A stretch of 64,000 nucleotides of DNA. It comes from Pontederia crassipes (lineage: Eukaryota > Streptophyta > Magnoliopsida > Commelinales > Pontederiaceae). A model generated the notes under the pieces. It did no database searches and was not told the origin of the DNA. It saw only the letters and a program-made list of their open reading frames with translations. The translations under genes and the position numbers were made by a program. Location of the stretch: positions 22,332,501 to 22,396,500 of the forward strand of contig CM060197.1 in the NCBI GenBank assembly GCA_030549335.1, read 5' to 3'. This document shows, piece after piece, positions 11,861 through 24,099 of this stretch; within the stretch, counting starts at the first letter, position 1, and each line of letters starts with the position of its first letter.

Positions 11861-13599
11861 TAAGAAAACAATGAGTATTATTTAGTACTGAATAATGTTA
11901 TAATTATAAAGGACAAACACATCAATCTTCGTTTCTTATGCCATTCCAACTCCATGTGCACATTTGTCTTTTTCAATTTTCACTTTTCTTCTTTCTCTCT
12001 CTTTCTCTCTCTCTCACACACAGTGTGTGTGTACCGAGCTGTTTCTTTGGTCCGGCGCCAATAACACAACCATGAGGACCAATTGACATATCAACTAAGT
12101 CCAAATGAATAATTGACATCTTTCATATCACGCCCCACGCCACTTTAGAATTCATGTAGAGAAAAGACAGATCGGTTCCCATCAAAATAATGGAAAAATT
12201 GTTGAACATAATTCAACACCTTTTTAGTTTCCTTGTGAAATAAAAATGAAATGTTCAAGTTTTGGGGGGTAATAATAATCAACTAAGATGCATGAAACTT
12301 ATTATGGACCAAAACAATCATTGAATATGGATAATGCATAATGATTTTTGCGCAAAATACATGATTAAAAACAACCAAAAAATGGTTAATGATAACTCCA
12401 TGCATCATTTTATTTGCGTGGCAGAATTGCAAGTATACAACTCAGTTGGATTGACTCAAGAATCCAAGGATGAGTGCTACTTTGCACCACTTTCATATTA
12501 TCCCACAAAAGTTGAACTAATCATATGAATAATTACATTTTCATGATACTCATCCACTAGACAATCATTTAACGACACATATAATATTAAATGATACTAC
12601 ACCATTTTTTTCTTAGCTCGAGTCCAATGGGTCCATGTTATTCCATATTTTGGATCATCTTCAAATCAATAACCAAAATTTCGCGAGTTGATTATTTAAT
12701 CAAGTTTCACCAATTCCAAAACATTCAACAATGACTCAAAATCCCGCTTTGGCCACAGTTTGATCAATTATTTTAGAGCAAATCAATCATATAAATAATT
12801 AGTTAATCTAGGCCTTCAATTCAAATTAAGTGGTAAGGACTCAAGTCATTTAACTCTACCTAGTTTCTTTTGTTCTTAACCCAAGACTCTCCGCATCGAG
12901 TTATTGATAATTCATAATTTGATATACTTTTGAGAGTCAAATCAGATCTAACCCAACTTAATTCGAATCGAATCGAGTCCGAGTGATTGGATCATCTGAT
13001 CATCTAATTTTTTCTTACTATTTTACATTTTTTTAATATAAAAATATTATTTAATATTGATTTTAAAGTATAAAATAAGTTTTTTTAACTATTTAATATA
13101 TTATTTTTATATTTAAAATATTTTATTTTAATTTTTTAAAAAATTAAATAAAATATAGACTTAAGTTGAAATAAAAAAAATAAAAATTAAATTATCAAAT
13201 CGAATTGATTCGGATTGAAAAAATTCAATCCATACTTTGATACGATCCAAAATGGTTCAAATCAAATCGAGTAATTAGGTTCACGAATAGACTCCCTACG
13301 CTATAAAAAAGAATATGAAAAGCAACACTATTTAAAATATTTGTTTTTCTACTCTCTTCAATAAATTCCGTCAAGTTGCTTTTGTCTCAGTCTCAAATTT
13401 TGATATTTTCGTTGGATTAATTAATTATTAGTAACTCTCGAAATAGATAGGTCTAGACCGAAAAATTATTTAAAAATAAACGAAGAAAAAATATTTTAAT
13501 TATAAAGGAAAAAGATAATTTTAATTATGTCTACATAAGGGGCACTGTGGTCATTTCTGAAGATGGAGCCGATCTGGTAATTGTGTAAATACTCGAGCT
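11861..13599. other. Intergenic region, AT-rich, with a CT/CA microsatellite
   Basis: No gene seen. A pyrimidine run followed by CACACACAGTGTGTGTG at about 11981-12032 could form a hairpin. The rest is AT-rich sequence up to the RING gene's presumed transcription start. Confidence 0.5.
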
Positions 13600-13630
13600 G
13601 AAGGATCTCTTGGATTCGTTGGCCACAGGG

Positions 13631-13671
<41 letters not shown>

Positions 13672-14913
13672 AGGGTTTGCAGGAGGAAGCTCTTCGTCTC
13701 TCTCCTCTACCACTTCTTTGGCCCCTCTTCCACTCGCCGCTTGCTTCCAGATCCTGTGTTCAGCGGTACTACTCGGTAAGGTATCGCCCCTTTTGATCTT
13801 GTCTTCGTTCTGCCTTCTCCTTTCTGTAAAAAATCTAGGCGATTTTGTCTGTATGAGTTCCGATTCTCAGGGACCTTTGAGCTTTTGGTTCTGGTTTGCA
13901 GTCAAGATTCCATCTTTTTGGTGCGAACGTGGATGCCTTGCCGCCCCATTTCCTGTTTTGTGGATCCTGTGTTGGATTCTAGCTTGGTTTGCCCTTGATC
14001 ATGTAGAAAAATGCAGTTTTGGATAAGCGCTTATTCAAGTAGTATATTTCCGTGGAAGAGATATTAATCTATGTAGTTGGTTTGGGTTTTGATCCGGATT
14101 TTGAGCAGGCTTTATACTTTTCTTGTTTCTGATGTGGTGATTTGCAAGAACGATCTTGGAAAAAAATGATGTAATGGGATGTAGTTGTTCGACGAAATTC
14201 CTGAAAGATCGTTATGCGGATGCATCTAGGGTTGGATCATGCACTTAGTAGATGCCAGTGCCAAAACATTTCCGTTGCATTTGATATGTCACAACCATCC
14301 ATTTTTATGTTGAACTTGAATTAACAGTTAAAGGAAAACATCATAAATGCTATGCCATGACGTGACAGTTTAATGTTCAGGTTTCAGACAGATAGCATTT
14401 CAAGAGTATTATTCAGACTGATGCCTGCTCAGATGTAGCTTCTCTAGTTTCTTGTTTGAATTATCCATGATTTTCCTTGGTGGTTTTCGTTCTTCTTGTG
14501 CTTGTTTCAATCACAGCAAAATCTCTAATTTTACATTTGGATGCAAAAATCTTTCCTTATCTTAAGTTCTTTGCAATGCATATTTTTTACTCGGTCACTT
14601 TGTCATTTGGCCTGACATTAATTACATTCTTCATTGTCTTGGAGCGTACATCACTGCAAATCATGTCTTTTTCTCTTTCTTGACCATTGCATTAAACCAT
14701 ATAGACATAATGTAGAATCATCAAGTTGAATATTACTGCAAATGATAGTGAAATAAACATTTTCTCGCTGGCGTCACTTTCTTATGGCTAATAACAGTAT
14801 AACATTGATGTGTTCCTCTTTAAATACTCTTCAAACTACCTATGACATCGGTTTTAGATTATTATGTTTTAAATATAAGAAATGAAATGGTTACCTTTCC
14901 TTAATTTCCTCAG
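13600..14913 (+). other. 5' untranslated exon and leader intron of the RING gene
   Basis: A first exon from about 13600 ends at 13775 with a donor CG|GTAAGG. The leader intron ends at TTTCCTCAG (14911-14913). The second exon begins at 14914 and carries about 120 bases of leader before the ATG at 15035. Long leader introns are common in plant ubiquitin-pathway genes. The transcription start is inferred. Confidence 0.55.
13633..13668. repeat. (GA)n microsatellite in the 5' leader of the RING gene
   Basis: About seventeen GA units follow a run of G. GA/CT repeats near plant transcription starts are common and can bind GAGA-type factors; no such role is shown here. Confidence 0.9.
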
Positions 14914-15034
14914 GTGTCAAAGAGGTTCTTGGAATCTGGAATAACGCCAATATCGGGTGGCAGGCACAATATCCTGTGTTCTATCTTTCCAAGGAGGTTC
15001 TTTGCTAGCTTCATAACCATTTCATCATCATACA

Positions 15035-15841
15035 ATGTGGAGTTTCGCATCAAGTGCATTTGGCGGAAAATCAAGCTCAAAGAGTGCTTCTATAAAGACG
15101 AGCATCTCCAATCCAGATTGTTCTGATGATGATATTTCTTCATGCACCAGCAAGGAAGAAGGCTTGGAATGTCCAATCTGCTGGGAGTCATTTAACATTG
15201 TTGAGAATGTGCCTTATGTCTTATGGTGTGGCCACACCCTCTGTAAGAATTGTGTCCTAGGACTTCAACGGGCTGTAGTTAAACTGCCTACAATACCCAT
15301 CCGGCTGCCCCTCTTCATTTCATGCCCTTGGTGCAATCTCTTGTCTTTCAGGCTGGTGTACAAAGGAAATCTTACAATACCCAGAAAAAACTACTTCCTA
15401 CTTTGGATGGTTGAGAGCAAGAACGGTGACAGGCCAAATTCTCTAAACTCAGTTCGTGGTGAACATCATTCTCTGTGGCCCACAAATGGCAGCATACCTG
15501 GAAGTAATGCTTACCAGCACCAGAACACTAGGAGAGCTCCTAGCATGCATGCAGAAAGCTCCAACTCTAATCAACGGCATGCAGGCCGCTCTGGTGACTA
15601 CTTGAATACAGATAGAATCCATGCTTCCTTGCGAAAGTTTCTGGCTTCCTTTATGCAATTAACTGCCAAGTTCCCACTTGTAATAATCTTTCTCCTTATC
15701 GTCCTCTATGCCATTCCTGCCAGTGCCGCTATTTTAGCCTTGTATATCCTAATAACTGTCCTATTTGCCTTGCCATCTTTTCTAGTACTATACTTCGCCT
15801 ATCCAAGCCTAGATTGGCTTATCAAAGAAATATTCAATTAA
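15035..15841 (+). CDS. RING-finger protein with C-terminal membrane segments (268 aa)
   Basis: Probable membrane-anchored E3 ubiquitin ligase. The single-exon CDS starts MWSFASSAFGGKSSSKS and ends LIKEIFN. A RING domain lies at about residues 45-102: ECPICWESF, then LWCGHTLCKNCV, then the last pair in SCPWCNL, giving the Cys/His zinc ligands. Residues about 130-195 are polar and Ser/Asn/His-rich. Residues about 208-262 hold two hydrophobic stretches (FPLVIIFLLIVLYAIPASAA and ILALYILITVLFALPSFLVLYF), so the RING probably faces the cytosol. The 30-residue spacing before the last CxxC is wider than in ATL-type RING-H2. ATG 15035 is the first Met of the domain frame. Intact, no frame breaks. Substrate unknown. 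Confidence 0.85.
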   Translation: MWSFASSAFGGKSSSKSASIKTSISNPDCSDDDISSCTSKEEGLECPICWESFNIVENVPYVLWCGHTLCKNCVLGLQRAVVKLPTIPIRLPLFISCPWCNLLSFRLVYKGNLTIPRKNYFLLWMVESKNGDRPNSLNSVRGEHHSLWPTNGSIPGSNAYQHQNTRRAPSMHAESSNSNQRHAGRSGDYLNTDRIHASLRKFLASFMQLTAKFPLVIIFLLIVLYAIPASAAILALYILITVLFALPSFLVLYFAYPSLDWLIKEIFN

Positions 15842-16210
15842 CGATGCTTGTGAAAAATCAAGTGCATACATGATGTAATGTCTTGGAATCGTTATTTCCA
15901 TCTTCTCATTGTTCGTGGAGAATGAGATGACCTTGCATCTAATGTATCATGCGAGGCATAATCACCATGGAACCATCAAACGTTTTATTTGGTAACTGTT
16001 GATTTTTTTGCATATTTATGTTTGAAGATGTGGTTTATGAGTTATTGTGTATGACCATTTTATTTCTGGTTTTGGTTCTGGTTCATGAATTGTAATTGCG
16101 TATCATTTGTTGCCTACTTTTGTTCTTATCTGTCTATTGCCTCTTTCTTTTGGATAACGAGCAAATTGAACTGTTTTGTTTCGATATAGATTCCTTCGTC
16201 AGCGTCTTCT

Positions 16211-16670
16211 TTTTGTTTTTGCGAGAAAAGTATCTCTTTTATTTGCCAATACCAAAAGGTGGCATTTTCTGATTTAAAAAAATTGGAATTTAACTATTTT
16301 CTCATTTTAATTAGATTAATTTTATTTTAAAATCCACTGACATGATCATTCTAACTAGTGATGGGAAGGTGCGCCCTTGAATTTGAAAAGGGTAGCTGAT
16401 CTCTTCAGTTGTTTTTGTGAGAAAAGTATCTCTTTTATTTGTCAATGCAGAAAGAAGGCATTATCTGACAATTAGAACAAAGTTTCTCCTCTGTTGGCTA
16501 TTCAATCTTCTCCCAATGGCGAGCAATTTTGCTCTTGGTACAAGACTGTCCATTAAAATTTGGATTTAATTATTTTCAAAATTTCCTTTCGATGATTAAA
16601 TTTTATTTTGTAATTCAATGGCCAATAAACATAGTCATTCTAACTAGTGATATAAGGTGGGGCCTTCTCA
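16211..16670. repeat. Diverged direct duplication downstream of the RING gene
   Basis: 16217-16385 and 16412-16670 share the order GAGAAAAGTATCTCTTTTAT, then GGCATT(T/A)TCTGA, then ATTCTAACTAGTGAT. The second copy carries about 70 extra bases around 16475-16550. It looks like a local segmental duplication, non-coding, beyond the RING 3' untranslated region. Confidence 0.65.
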
Positions 16671-18480
16671 AGTAGTCAAGATTGAGATTTTACATAAAAT
16701 TGGAGGGAGGTTATAAGATCACAAGATCGGATTCGTAAGATTTTACCTATTAATAGAAAATATTAATAAATATATTTTTTTATAATTTTTCCACATTTAA
16801 ATATTAAATTACACTTTAGTAAATCATTTTTATCAATTCTTAAGCAAAATTGATATCAAAACACACAAAAAATAAAGATGATATATTAAACTTCATCTAA
16901 ATTATTTTTTATTCTCATAATATATTTTTAATTAATATTTAAATTATTATATTAATCATATGAGATCGCATAAAATCGGACAAGATCGTAAGATCACGTG
17001 ACCAAAATTAAGATCGTATTAAAATTTTACCCATAAGATCCGATCAAGATCAATAAATGACAGTAAGATTATAAAATCATAAAATCGAAATGGAGAACTT
17101 AACTACCTTCATCCTTCATATTTGAAAAGGGAAATTCTTCACTCTAATCTTTCCCCATCCTCCCTTTGTCAAATACAAATGGGGGTGGGGTGGGATGGGG
17201 AAAGACGCCGTCCTTTTTTTATTTTGTTAATTTTGAATATATATGAAAAAAATGTTGACCGCTAAATCTTTCGACATTAGATTGCAAAAATAAAATTGGA
17301 TAATCGAATTGTAAACGAGAATACATTTGAATGATTGTTACTAAAATTTATTAATTAAAATCGTGGTTCTTTTGAATTGTTTTTCTGCTTCACAAGCTTT
17401 TTCATTTCACGCAAACAAAAAATTTATTATAAATAAAACTAATTTTATAAATTACACTTCCAAAGTAATAAAGTAAATTATTTTCATATTTATTTTTAAA
17501 GTTCAATTTAAACAAGTACACTCTCAATATGGACTAATCAATTACTTTCTAAAAGGTTTATTTGGATTGAAGATTTGAAGAGCATGATGTAATATGAAGG
17601 AATAGGATTAGATAAAATATTGTTCGGTTATATATTTTTTTATTTTAACTAGAAAGGGGTGGGGTGGAATAACTAAATCTTTCGTACATGACATTTTTCG
17701 TTCCACTAAACTGGTGAAATAAAAAGGAATAAATAATTTTAAATTAAAAGAACTCCTTTCTTATTACCAACCATAATATCAAATTAAACATTCTCTCCTC
17801 TCTCTTTCACTACATTGTTAAATTATCTTTTTCTCTCATATGAATATTATATTAATAAAATATTTTTATTTATAATTATTATTTTTTATATATTTCTCAC
17901 ATTTTTACTTTTTAAAATAGATGAATAAAATAGTTCAAAAAATATATTAAAAATAGAAAAAATAGGTGGAACAAAGACAGAAGGGAAAAACGAAAGAGTA
18001 AAAAAATAAATAATTATTACTCATTAAAACAATTTATATATAACAAAAAGTATAAACAACTTTAAGTAAATAAAATTTTTATCATTTTTTATAATTTAAT
18101 ATCCAAACATAAACTTTAATGACACACCACACTCTACCTCATCTCTTACTATATCGCCTCATCTTACTCTTTCATTAATTAATTGCTACTCAAGAGCCTA
18201 GGGAAGAAAAATGAATTAGTTTGTACTAATCATTGTGCCAAGAGGTTGTGACATGAGAACTATTATTCTTCTGAATTTCTAATGCTAAATCTGTACTTTT
18301 GGACTCCAGAAAGACGCACTCCGGGGCAGGGTAGAACATTTCTTCATCTAGATCTCAGTCTTTTAGCATGTCATATTGTAAGCAGGTTTGGTAGAACAAG
18401 CACGAAACATTCGTGAATCAGAGACCAGTACAAGTCATTTGAACTACACATAGATGGGTGTCGAATATTACAAACATCAC
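16671..18480. other. AT-rich intergenic region
   Basis: No gene seen. 16690-17100 has many AAGATC/GATCTT words around AT-rich sequence, suggesting an old short element without clear ends. 17180-17200 is G-rich. Confidence 0.4.
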
Positions 18481-18536
18481 ACATTCAATTAAAGAATGTA
18501 AAGAATGCAGACGAAACTACTTCGACCTCCACCAAT

Positions 18537-21500
18537 TTATATGACATGCAGCTTCCGATCATCCGAAGATTCAACTGGCACTATTGGAGGTTCACCGTTT
18601 GATGACTCGTCGAGATGGATCTTTGCGTACTCATTCACTATCCCCATCTGTTTCCTGCATAGATCCTCTCTCCTCTCCTCTTCAGCTTTCTCCACCTTCT
18701 CCCTGGTCATTGTGCTAACATCCCCAGCTGCTTTTACTACCATCCCTAATGCATTAGAAAACCATGACGCACCAGTTGACACATAACGGTTGCTCATTAT
18801 GGCTGATCCTGCATTTGTGGCTGTTTGCTCAGCTGCAGCAAGGGCAGTCTTTGTCTTCTCAATTACTTGGAACCGTTCGTCTACCTCCCGTACTTTCTCG
18901 CTGACCATGGCGGTTCCGGTAGTTATCTTCTCAGTCAGCCCCATTCTGCGATCCAGAGATGATACAGTTGCTGAAGCATTGGATAGCAACTGGTGGCGCT
19001 CGTCGAAGGATTTGGCTCTATTTAGTACATCCTTGCCAAGAACAAATCCTTTGGCTAGCATGCTACTCATCACATCTTCTGCCTTCTTTACTGCCTCATT
19101 GGTAGATGAATGTTCCATGCCCTAGAAGGAAAATTTCAGGTTCAAAAGGAGAAACATCTGGACAATAGTGTCTTTAACAAACAAAGTGTATACATCAAAT
19201 TTCATGTGCTAAACCTTTGGATCATAAAGACATAGAAGTAGATTTTGTTTTATATGCAAAGAGAGTTCAAGATTTTCGTATGAATTATTATTCACCAAGG
19301 AAGTTCTTTCAGTTCCTGTTGGCTAAAGAGGAAACATTTTTCTTTGTGTTGGATAGGAACTTCCCATCATGGGCATTAACCACTAAATACATGCAAACCA
19401 ACGTTGGTTGGCTCAATTGGTAGCAAGGTTGAGTCCCAAGTGCTCCCTGGGTGCGAGCAGCCCTAGGTTCCATCACATTGGCCTGTTCTATCTTCCCGGT
19501 TCCGAATTAGTCGGGTGCTAATAACCCTGAATACTAGAGGCCTCCCGTAGATCTGAACCGACATCCAAAAAAAAAACCACTGAATACATGCAAAGCCATG
19601 CACACACATGGTAGCTGTCTGTAACTGCATGCGTGAATGAATAGTTCAACTGAGTATACTATTCAATATATAGAATAGTACATGTCACTGTTGAGATTGA
19701 GATGAAGTGCGTGTGTTGTCTAGGGATGGCACCCACCTCCAATCCGTCCGCATCCACATTCCCAATCCCTGATCCCCAAGGCTAGGCTAGTTCTATCCTC
19801 ACTCCTAATCCCTTCGGGTCTTTCCCCGCGGACGGTCGAATCCCCATCATTTATTATAAAATAATTAACAATTACAAAAGATAAAACAATCATTTAAAGA
19901 ATAATAAAACAATATATATTAAATCATTCAAATTTAATTAATTAACAGTAATACAACACCATATTTTATTATACAATATTAAGAATCACATAATATTTTT
20001 TAAAAAAATAAAAAAATGAAATTAGTATCAAATTACAAAAAATGATAATAATTTGGGGACCAGGAACCTGCGTTGCCCCGATCACCAAAGTGTCCCCCGG
20101 GGCCACTTTTGCCCTCATCCCCATACCCCCTCAAAGGAAAACCCCCGAGGGGGCCCTGATAGGGGATTCCCCGCGGGGACCCACAGCCCTCAGGGATTTT
20201 TTCACCCCTGGTGCTGTCTAATATGCCAGAATCCCACAAGAGGCTTGTGGTAGTTTGAAGTGTGAACAAGAGACCTTCTTCCTTATGTGTTTAAGGTCAG
20301 TACCATCGGAACGTGGAACAGCCTTTGACAGAGTAATAATTTCCGCTGCAAGATTATCCTATATACCTATGCTATATTCAGAATAACTCATCAATGTCGG
20401 TCACCGATACGAGAAGGTAATATTGTTCATGTAACTAATGCTTAAACAAATAAAGTAAATAGTTTCATTTTGAAATGCTCATACATCATATACACTCTAG
20501 ATTGAGTAAAAAAGAAACTCATGTGCAGAAAAATTGTAAGTAAAATTCAGTGGGAATTAAGTAGTAGCTTTCCTTAACTACAGTTGCAAAAAGTTACCAA
20601 AGAAGTACAGAACAAAAAGTTCAGGCTAAATTACACAGATGTGAATCATCCTAGACCGGAAAGAAGTTGAAAGATAATAGAGAAATTACAGCACAGTTGG
20701 AAACATCATGCTGAATGAAATGAATGTAGTGATGGCTTTGGTTGTAAGTTGATTGTGACAACAAGAAAGGTGCATATCAGAAACCTCACTAAGCTATTGA
20801 TCTTTGTTTTATTTTAGTCTTCAACATTGTTTTGTAGCAGCTCGGATTTCATAGTTTACTTATTATATTTCATTACATGATAAAAAATTTGAAGAACATG
20901 TCATCTACCTCATTGTAATATCTCTTACCACTTCTTTACATGGCACACCATGAACATAGGATGGGAAGACTTACCTGTGTGTTTCTGTAAGCTTCAAGAG
21001 GCAATTGGTAATATTCAGCAGGTGTTATATTAACAGTTCGATCGACTATAGTGGCACCCTGCATTAACATACAAAAAAATGATGCATCTGAATTTTTTCG
21101 AAATCTTGCATAAAAAATTATAACAGAAAGAAGTTGCACAAAAAATGAGCAACCTATAATTTAACTTCAACTTACTGTGAGGAGCATTGCAGTTTCTGCT
21201 CCCTGAAAGTCCTTAAAAGTAACATAAGCAAGCTGAGACATTTCTGATTCACTGTCAAAATAGAAGTCCATTGGCAAAAAGATTCCTATATATGCATGTA
21301 CCAAAGTGTGGAGGAAAAGAATCAAACCTTTGCATTTCCACATAAGCGATATCCCCAGAGAAGGAAAAGAATTCTTGAATGTCTCTCTGATTTGCAGACA
21401 ATGAAATATTGCTAACTTTTACTGTTCTTACCTGCCAAAAAAAGAAAACATATAAAAAACTGTAGTCCAAGGCTAAGCAGCCTCCCACTTTCTTTTGAAT

Positions 21501-23708
21501 ACTGTAATAATTCCAGTATTTAAGGATACACCATATTTCAGTATTAAAGCACGAGAAGATAACAAGCCATGCCTATAGAACATAACACCCAAGGGATCTG
21601 CTAGTACACTACTTTAGCAAAACCAATCAGATAACTATACAGCTGATGGAAGAACCAAAATAGTAAACCATACAGTATGATAAAAGTTTGATGCCTCCTG
21701 AAATTCTATTTACTGGTCATTCGTTAGACAATCAGGTCACTTTGGGACCTCCCTAAGAAAAATGGTCACTTTGATACATCATGTTGACTATCAAGACTAA
21801 ATCAACCATGAGGATGAAAAAAATTGGCATCACTACTATCAACTAGTGATTTACAATTTAGTTCTGACTCTAACATCCGAGACATAATACTCCAATCTGG
21901 TGAAAGAGGCAATTGAGGATCCACTTCAGTCCTCATATGCAGTGGTCCAATAGGACGTGCAACAACATGACTATTAGGTGCTTCTATGTTGGAGGAAGCA
22001 AAAAGACCAACCAACGCAACCATTAGGACAGAAGAGAAATATATCAAAACAACCCGAGTTTTCCAGAACTAAAAGAGATACTAACTACATATCTCTATTC
22101 ATTGCTTTTCGGGTGCTAAAGCCAAAGGAAATGGGATAACTAGCTTCTACGATGATTTTCAAATGCTAAAGCTGGATAGAACCAAAGGAGTTATCAACAA
22201 ATACTGACCACACTCTAGGGGCATTTGAAAACAGTTTTATCATTACTCATTGTGCACAATTTTGATTTCAAGGTTCAGTGTTACTATGTTAGCAAGGATA
22301 AACTTCAAGTACGATGTTAGCTAACTATCCTCCTCTGCTAATGCCTTCAACACAATTTGTCATGTGACTTCTGTAAACGAGGCTCAACTCTTCATTTTTT
22401 TCTCAAAATTTGAACATTAGTTCCACTCTAACACAACTACTTATCATCTTTCCTCAAAACTGAAGTTTGTAAGATGGGCTATCTCTTGTATTTCTACCAT
22501 GAAGGAGCGGAATCAGATAAGAAATAAGTTATCAGTGACCAATCTTCAGTTGGATGCAGAAAGCAAAGACGTTGGGCACTTCATTTGTAAGAAAGGGATC
22601 AACTAATTATATCTAGGACAAATAGCAACGCCAATGAAACAGATAAAGATTAACCTTTATTTCCCATTTATTTCCTTGATGAACAAGTTGTGAAATAACT
22701 TGTGGAGACAATTTTTCTTTATTTCTGGAGCTATTGTCATGTGCTGAATCATCAAATAGTACACCAATGGAAATGATGAGATATGGCATGTAAGGTGAAG
22801 TCCTGTTTAATATGGAAGATAACAAAAGTCGAGAAGTTGTATACACAAAAATAACATCATGAGGGGTCCAAATGCACGTAAAGATGAAACAGCCTGGCAG
22901 TTTATAAACTGACAGTTCCGCTGACCACCCAAAGCATCAAAGTTAACAATCTGGACACATATTAAACATTCATCAACATTTCAAATACTCTTGGATGTAA
23001 CCTTGGCTACATTCAACCTTCACATTCTTCATACACACCAACACATGGCAGAACAATAAGGAATGCCATCAGCCACGCTCATATCAACCGAAACCCACTA
23101 GTACTAGATTATCAGAGAAACACTGCAAAACTGTTTCCATCCAGGATTCTCCACATCTATCCAAAATCCAACAACAACAACAACAAAGCCTTATCCCACT
23201 AGGTGGGGTCGGCAAATCCAAAATCCAAAATCCAACACACTTTGTTATATCTAAACCATTACGAAGTGCCTTCGCCGCCCCTTATTTGGGCCCAAAAAAA
23301 AAAAAACCGCACTGGGGTCGAAAAATTCTACAATCAACTGGTAACATGAACTGCTCTCCAGTTTCTTTCCATGTGGCGCCGCCTCAACTCAAACCACCGA
23401 GCGGATTCCCGATCAAAGCTCCCAAATTATACCCGGATACAAACCATTACCGTCATATCACCAAAGATAACTCACCCAAATTACCACAAGGAAAAAAGGA
23501 AAAAAAAGGATTTCGATTCGAATCTTTATTTTATCTCAGATCACGGAATCCGGGATCGGATACAAGGAATCAATCAATTCGTAAAGCGAAGCAAGCATCA
23601 AAAGTTTCAGATCTTAACACACACATCACGTTTCTATTGCAAAACAAATCCATCGAAGAGTAAATCTCCACAAAATAATGGAATAGGAGCAAATCTACTC
23701 ACCGACAT
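18537..23708 (-). CDS. BPA1-like RRM protein (binding partner of ACD11 family), five exons, 284 aa
   Basis: Minus-strand exons: 23703-23708 (ATG TCG only), 21328-21431, 21176-21251, 20975-21058 and 18537-19121. All introns have GT/AG ends (for example TCG|GTGAGT, ACA|GTAAGT, CAG|GTAAGT; acceptors GGCAG, GACAG, GCAG, TCTAG) and the exons sum to 855 bases in frame. Residues 3-78 form an RNA-recognition motif with RNP2-like VKVSNI and RNP1-like AYVTFKDF. The C-terminal half carries the family block KGFVLGKDVLNRAKSFDERHQ, REVDERFQV and SAIMSNRYVSTGASW. The Arabidopsis BPA1 group binds the sphingolipid-transfer protein ACD11 and acts in cell-death and immune control; RNA binding is unproven. The two-codon first exon and the 1.85-kb last intron, which hosts a SINE and a hAT MITE, are notable. 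The frame looks functional. Confidence 0.9.
19398..19575 (+). mobile_element. tRNA-type SINE in the last intron of the BPA1-like gene
   Basis: A 178-bp body starts with an A-box-like TTGGCTCAATTGGTAGCAAGG and a B-box-like GGTTCCATCAC, and ends in a run of A. It is flanked by a 17-base duplication with one mismatch: CACTAAATACATGCAAA at 19381-19397 and CACTGAATACATGCAAA at 19578-19594. The A tail and long variable duplication are diagnostic of LINE-mobilised SINEs. Confidence 0.8.
19721..20210. mobile_element. Non-autonomous hAT MITE (490 bp) with 8-bp target duplication
   Basis: It starts TAGGGATGGC and ends TTCACCCCTG; the end inverted reads CAGGGGTGAA, similar to the start. Flanks are GTGTTGTC (19713-19720) and GTGCTGTC (20211-20218), an 8-bp duplication with one mismatch, the hAT size. 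The interior is AT-rich in the middle and GC-rich near both ends. It sits in the last intron of the BPA1-like gene. Confidence 0.78.
23172..23213 (-). mobile_element. 5'-truncated RTE/SINE 3' tail in intron 1 of the BPA1-like gene
   Basis: The plus strand has four AAC units, then AAAGCCTTATCCCACTAGG and TGGGGTCGGC, the shared 3' end of plant RTE LINEs and Au-type SINEs, inserted in reverse. ATCCAAAATCC stands on both sides, consistent with a target duplication. Confidence 0.65.
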
Positions 23709-24099
23709 TTCCGCAAGCTTCGATTCGGATCTTTCTGGCGATCTGAGCGGCGAGATCGATTGATACGAGAGACGATGGAGACGGCGGAGGAGGAGGGAAG
23801 GAGGAGAAAAAAAAAACAAAAAGAGGAGAAAAAAAAAATGAGTTGCACTGAGATTCGTGCGGGCGCTGGGGGATCTCACGGCACGAAGATTAGAGCGCGA
23901 GGTGTAAGGCCGAGGGATCTCCAGATCCCCGTCGTGGCCCGCTCGACGGGTTCCGAGGCCAAAACGAATACCCACCAAAAGCGCGTAGAATTCTTTTGCC
24001 CCCGTTGGCTCGTAGCAAAGCAACCGACAACACCTCACCCCTCGCCCGGACCGGGTCATTTTTTTTGCTGTCGGTCTTTTCTTTTTCTTTTTTTATTTC

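Noticed and set aside
13610..14026. 138-codon plus-strand ORF at the RING gene 5' end
   Set aside because: It spans the GA microsatellite and the leader intron donor; its protein is low-complexity followed by intron translation.
18505..19125. Plus-strand ORFs opposite the last BPA1-like exon
   Set aside because: They are antisense shadows of a well-supported coding exon with a family-specific protein on the minus strand.
19405..19500. tRNA gene
   Set aside because: A- and B-box-like words are present, but the sequence does not fold into a full cloverleaf and has an A tail and long target duplications, so it is a SINE.
23286..23763. ORFs of 125-130 codons near the start of the BPA1-like gene
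   Set aside because: They lie opposite or within intron 1 and the leader of the minus-strand gene and show no domain.
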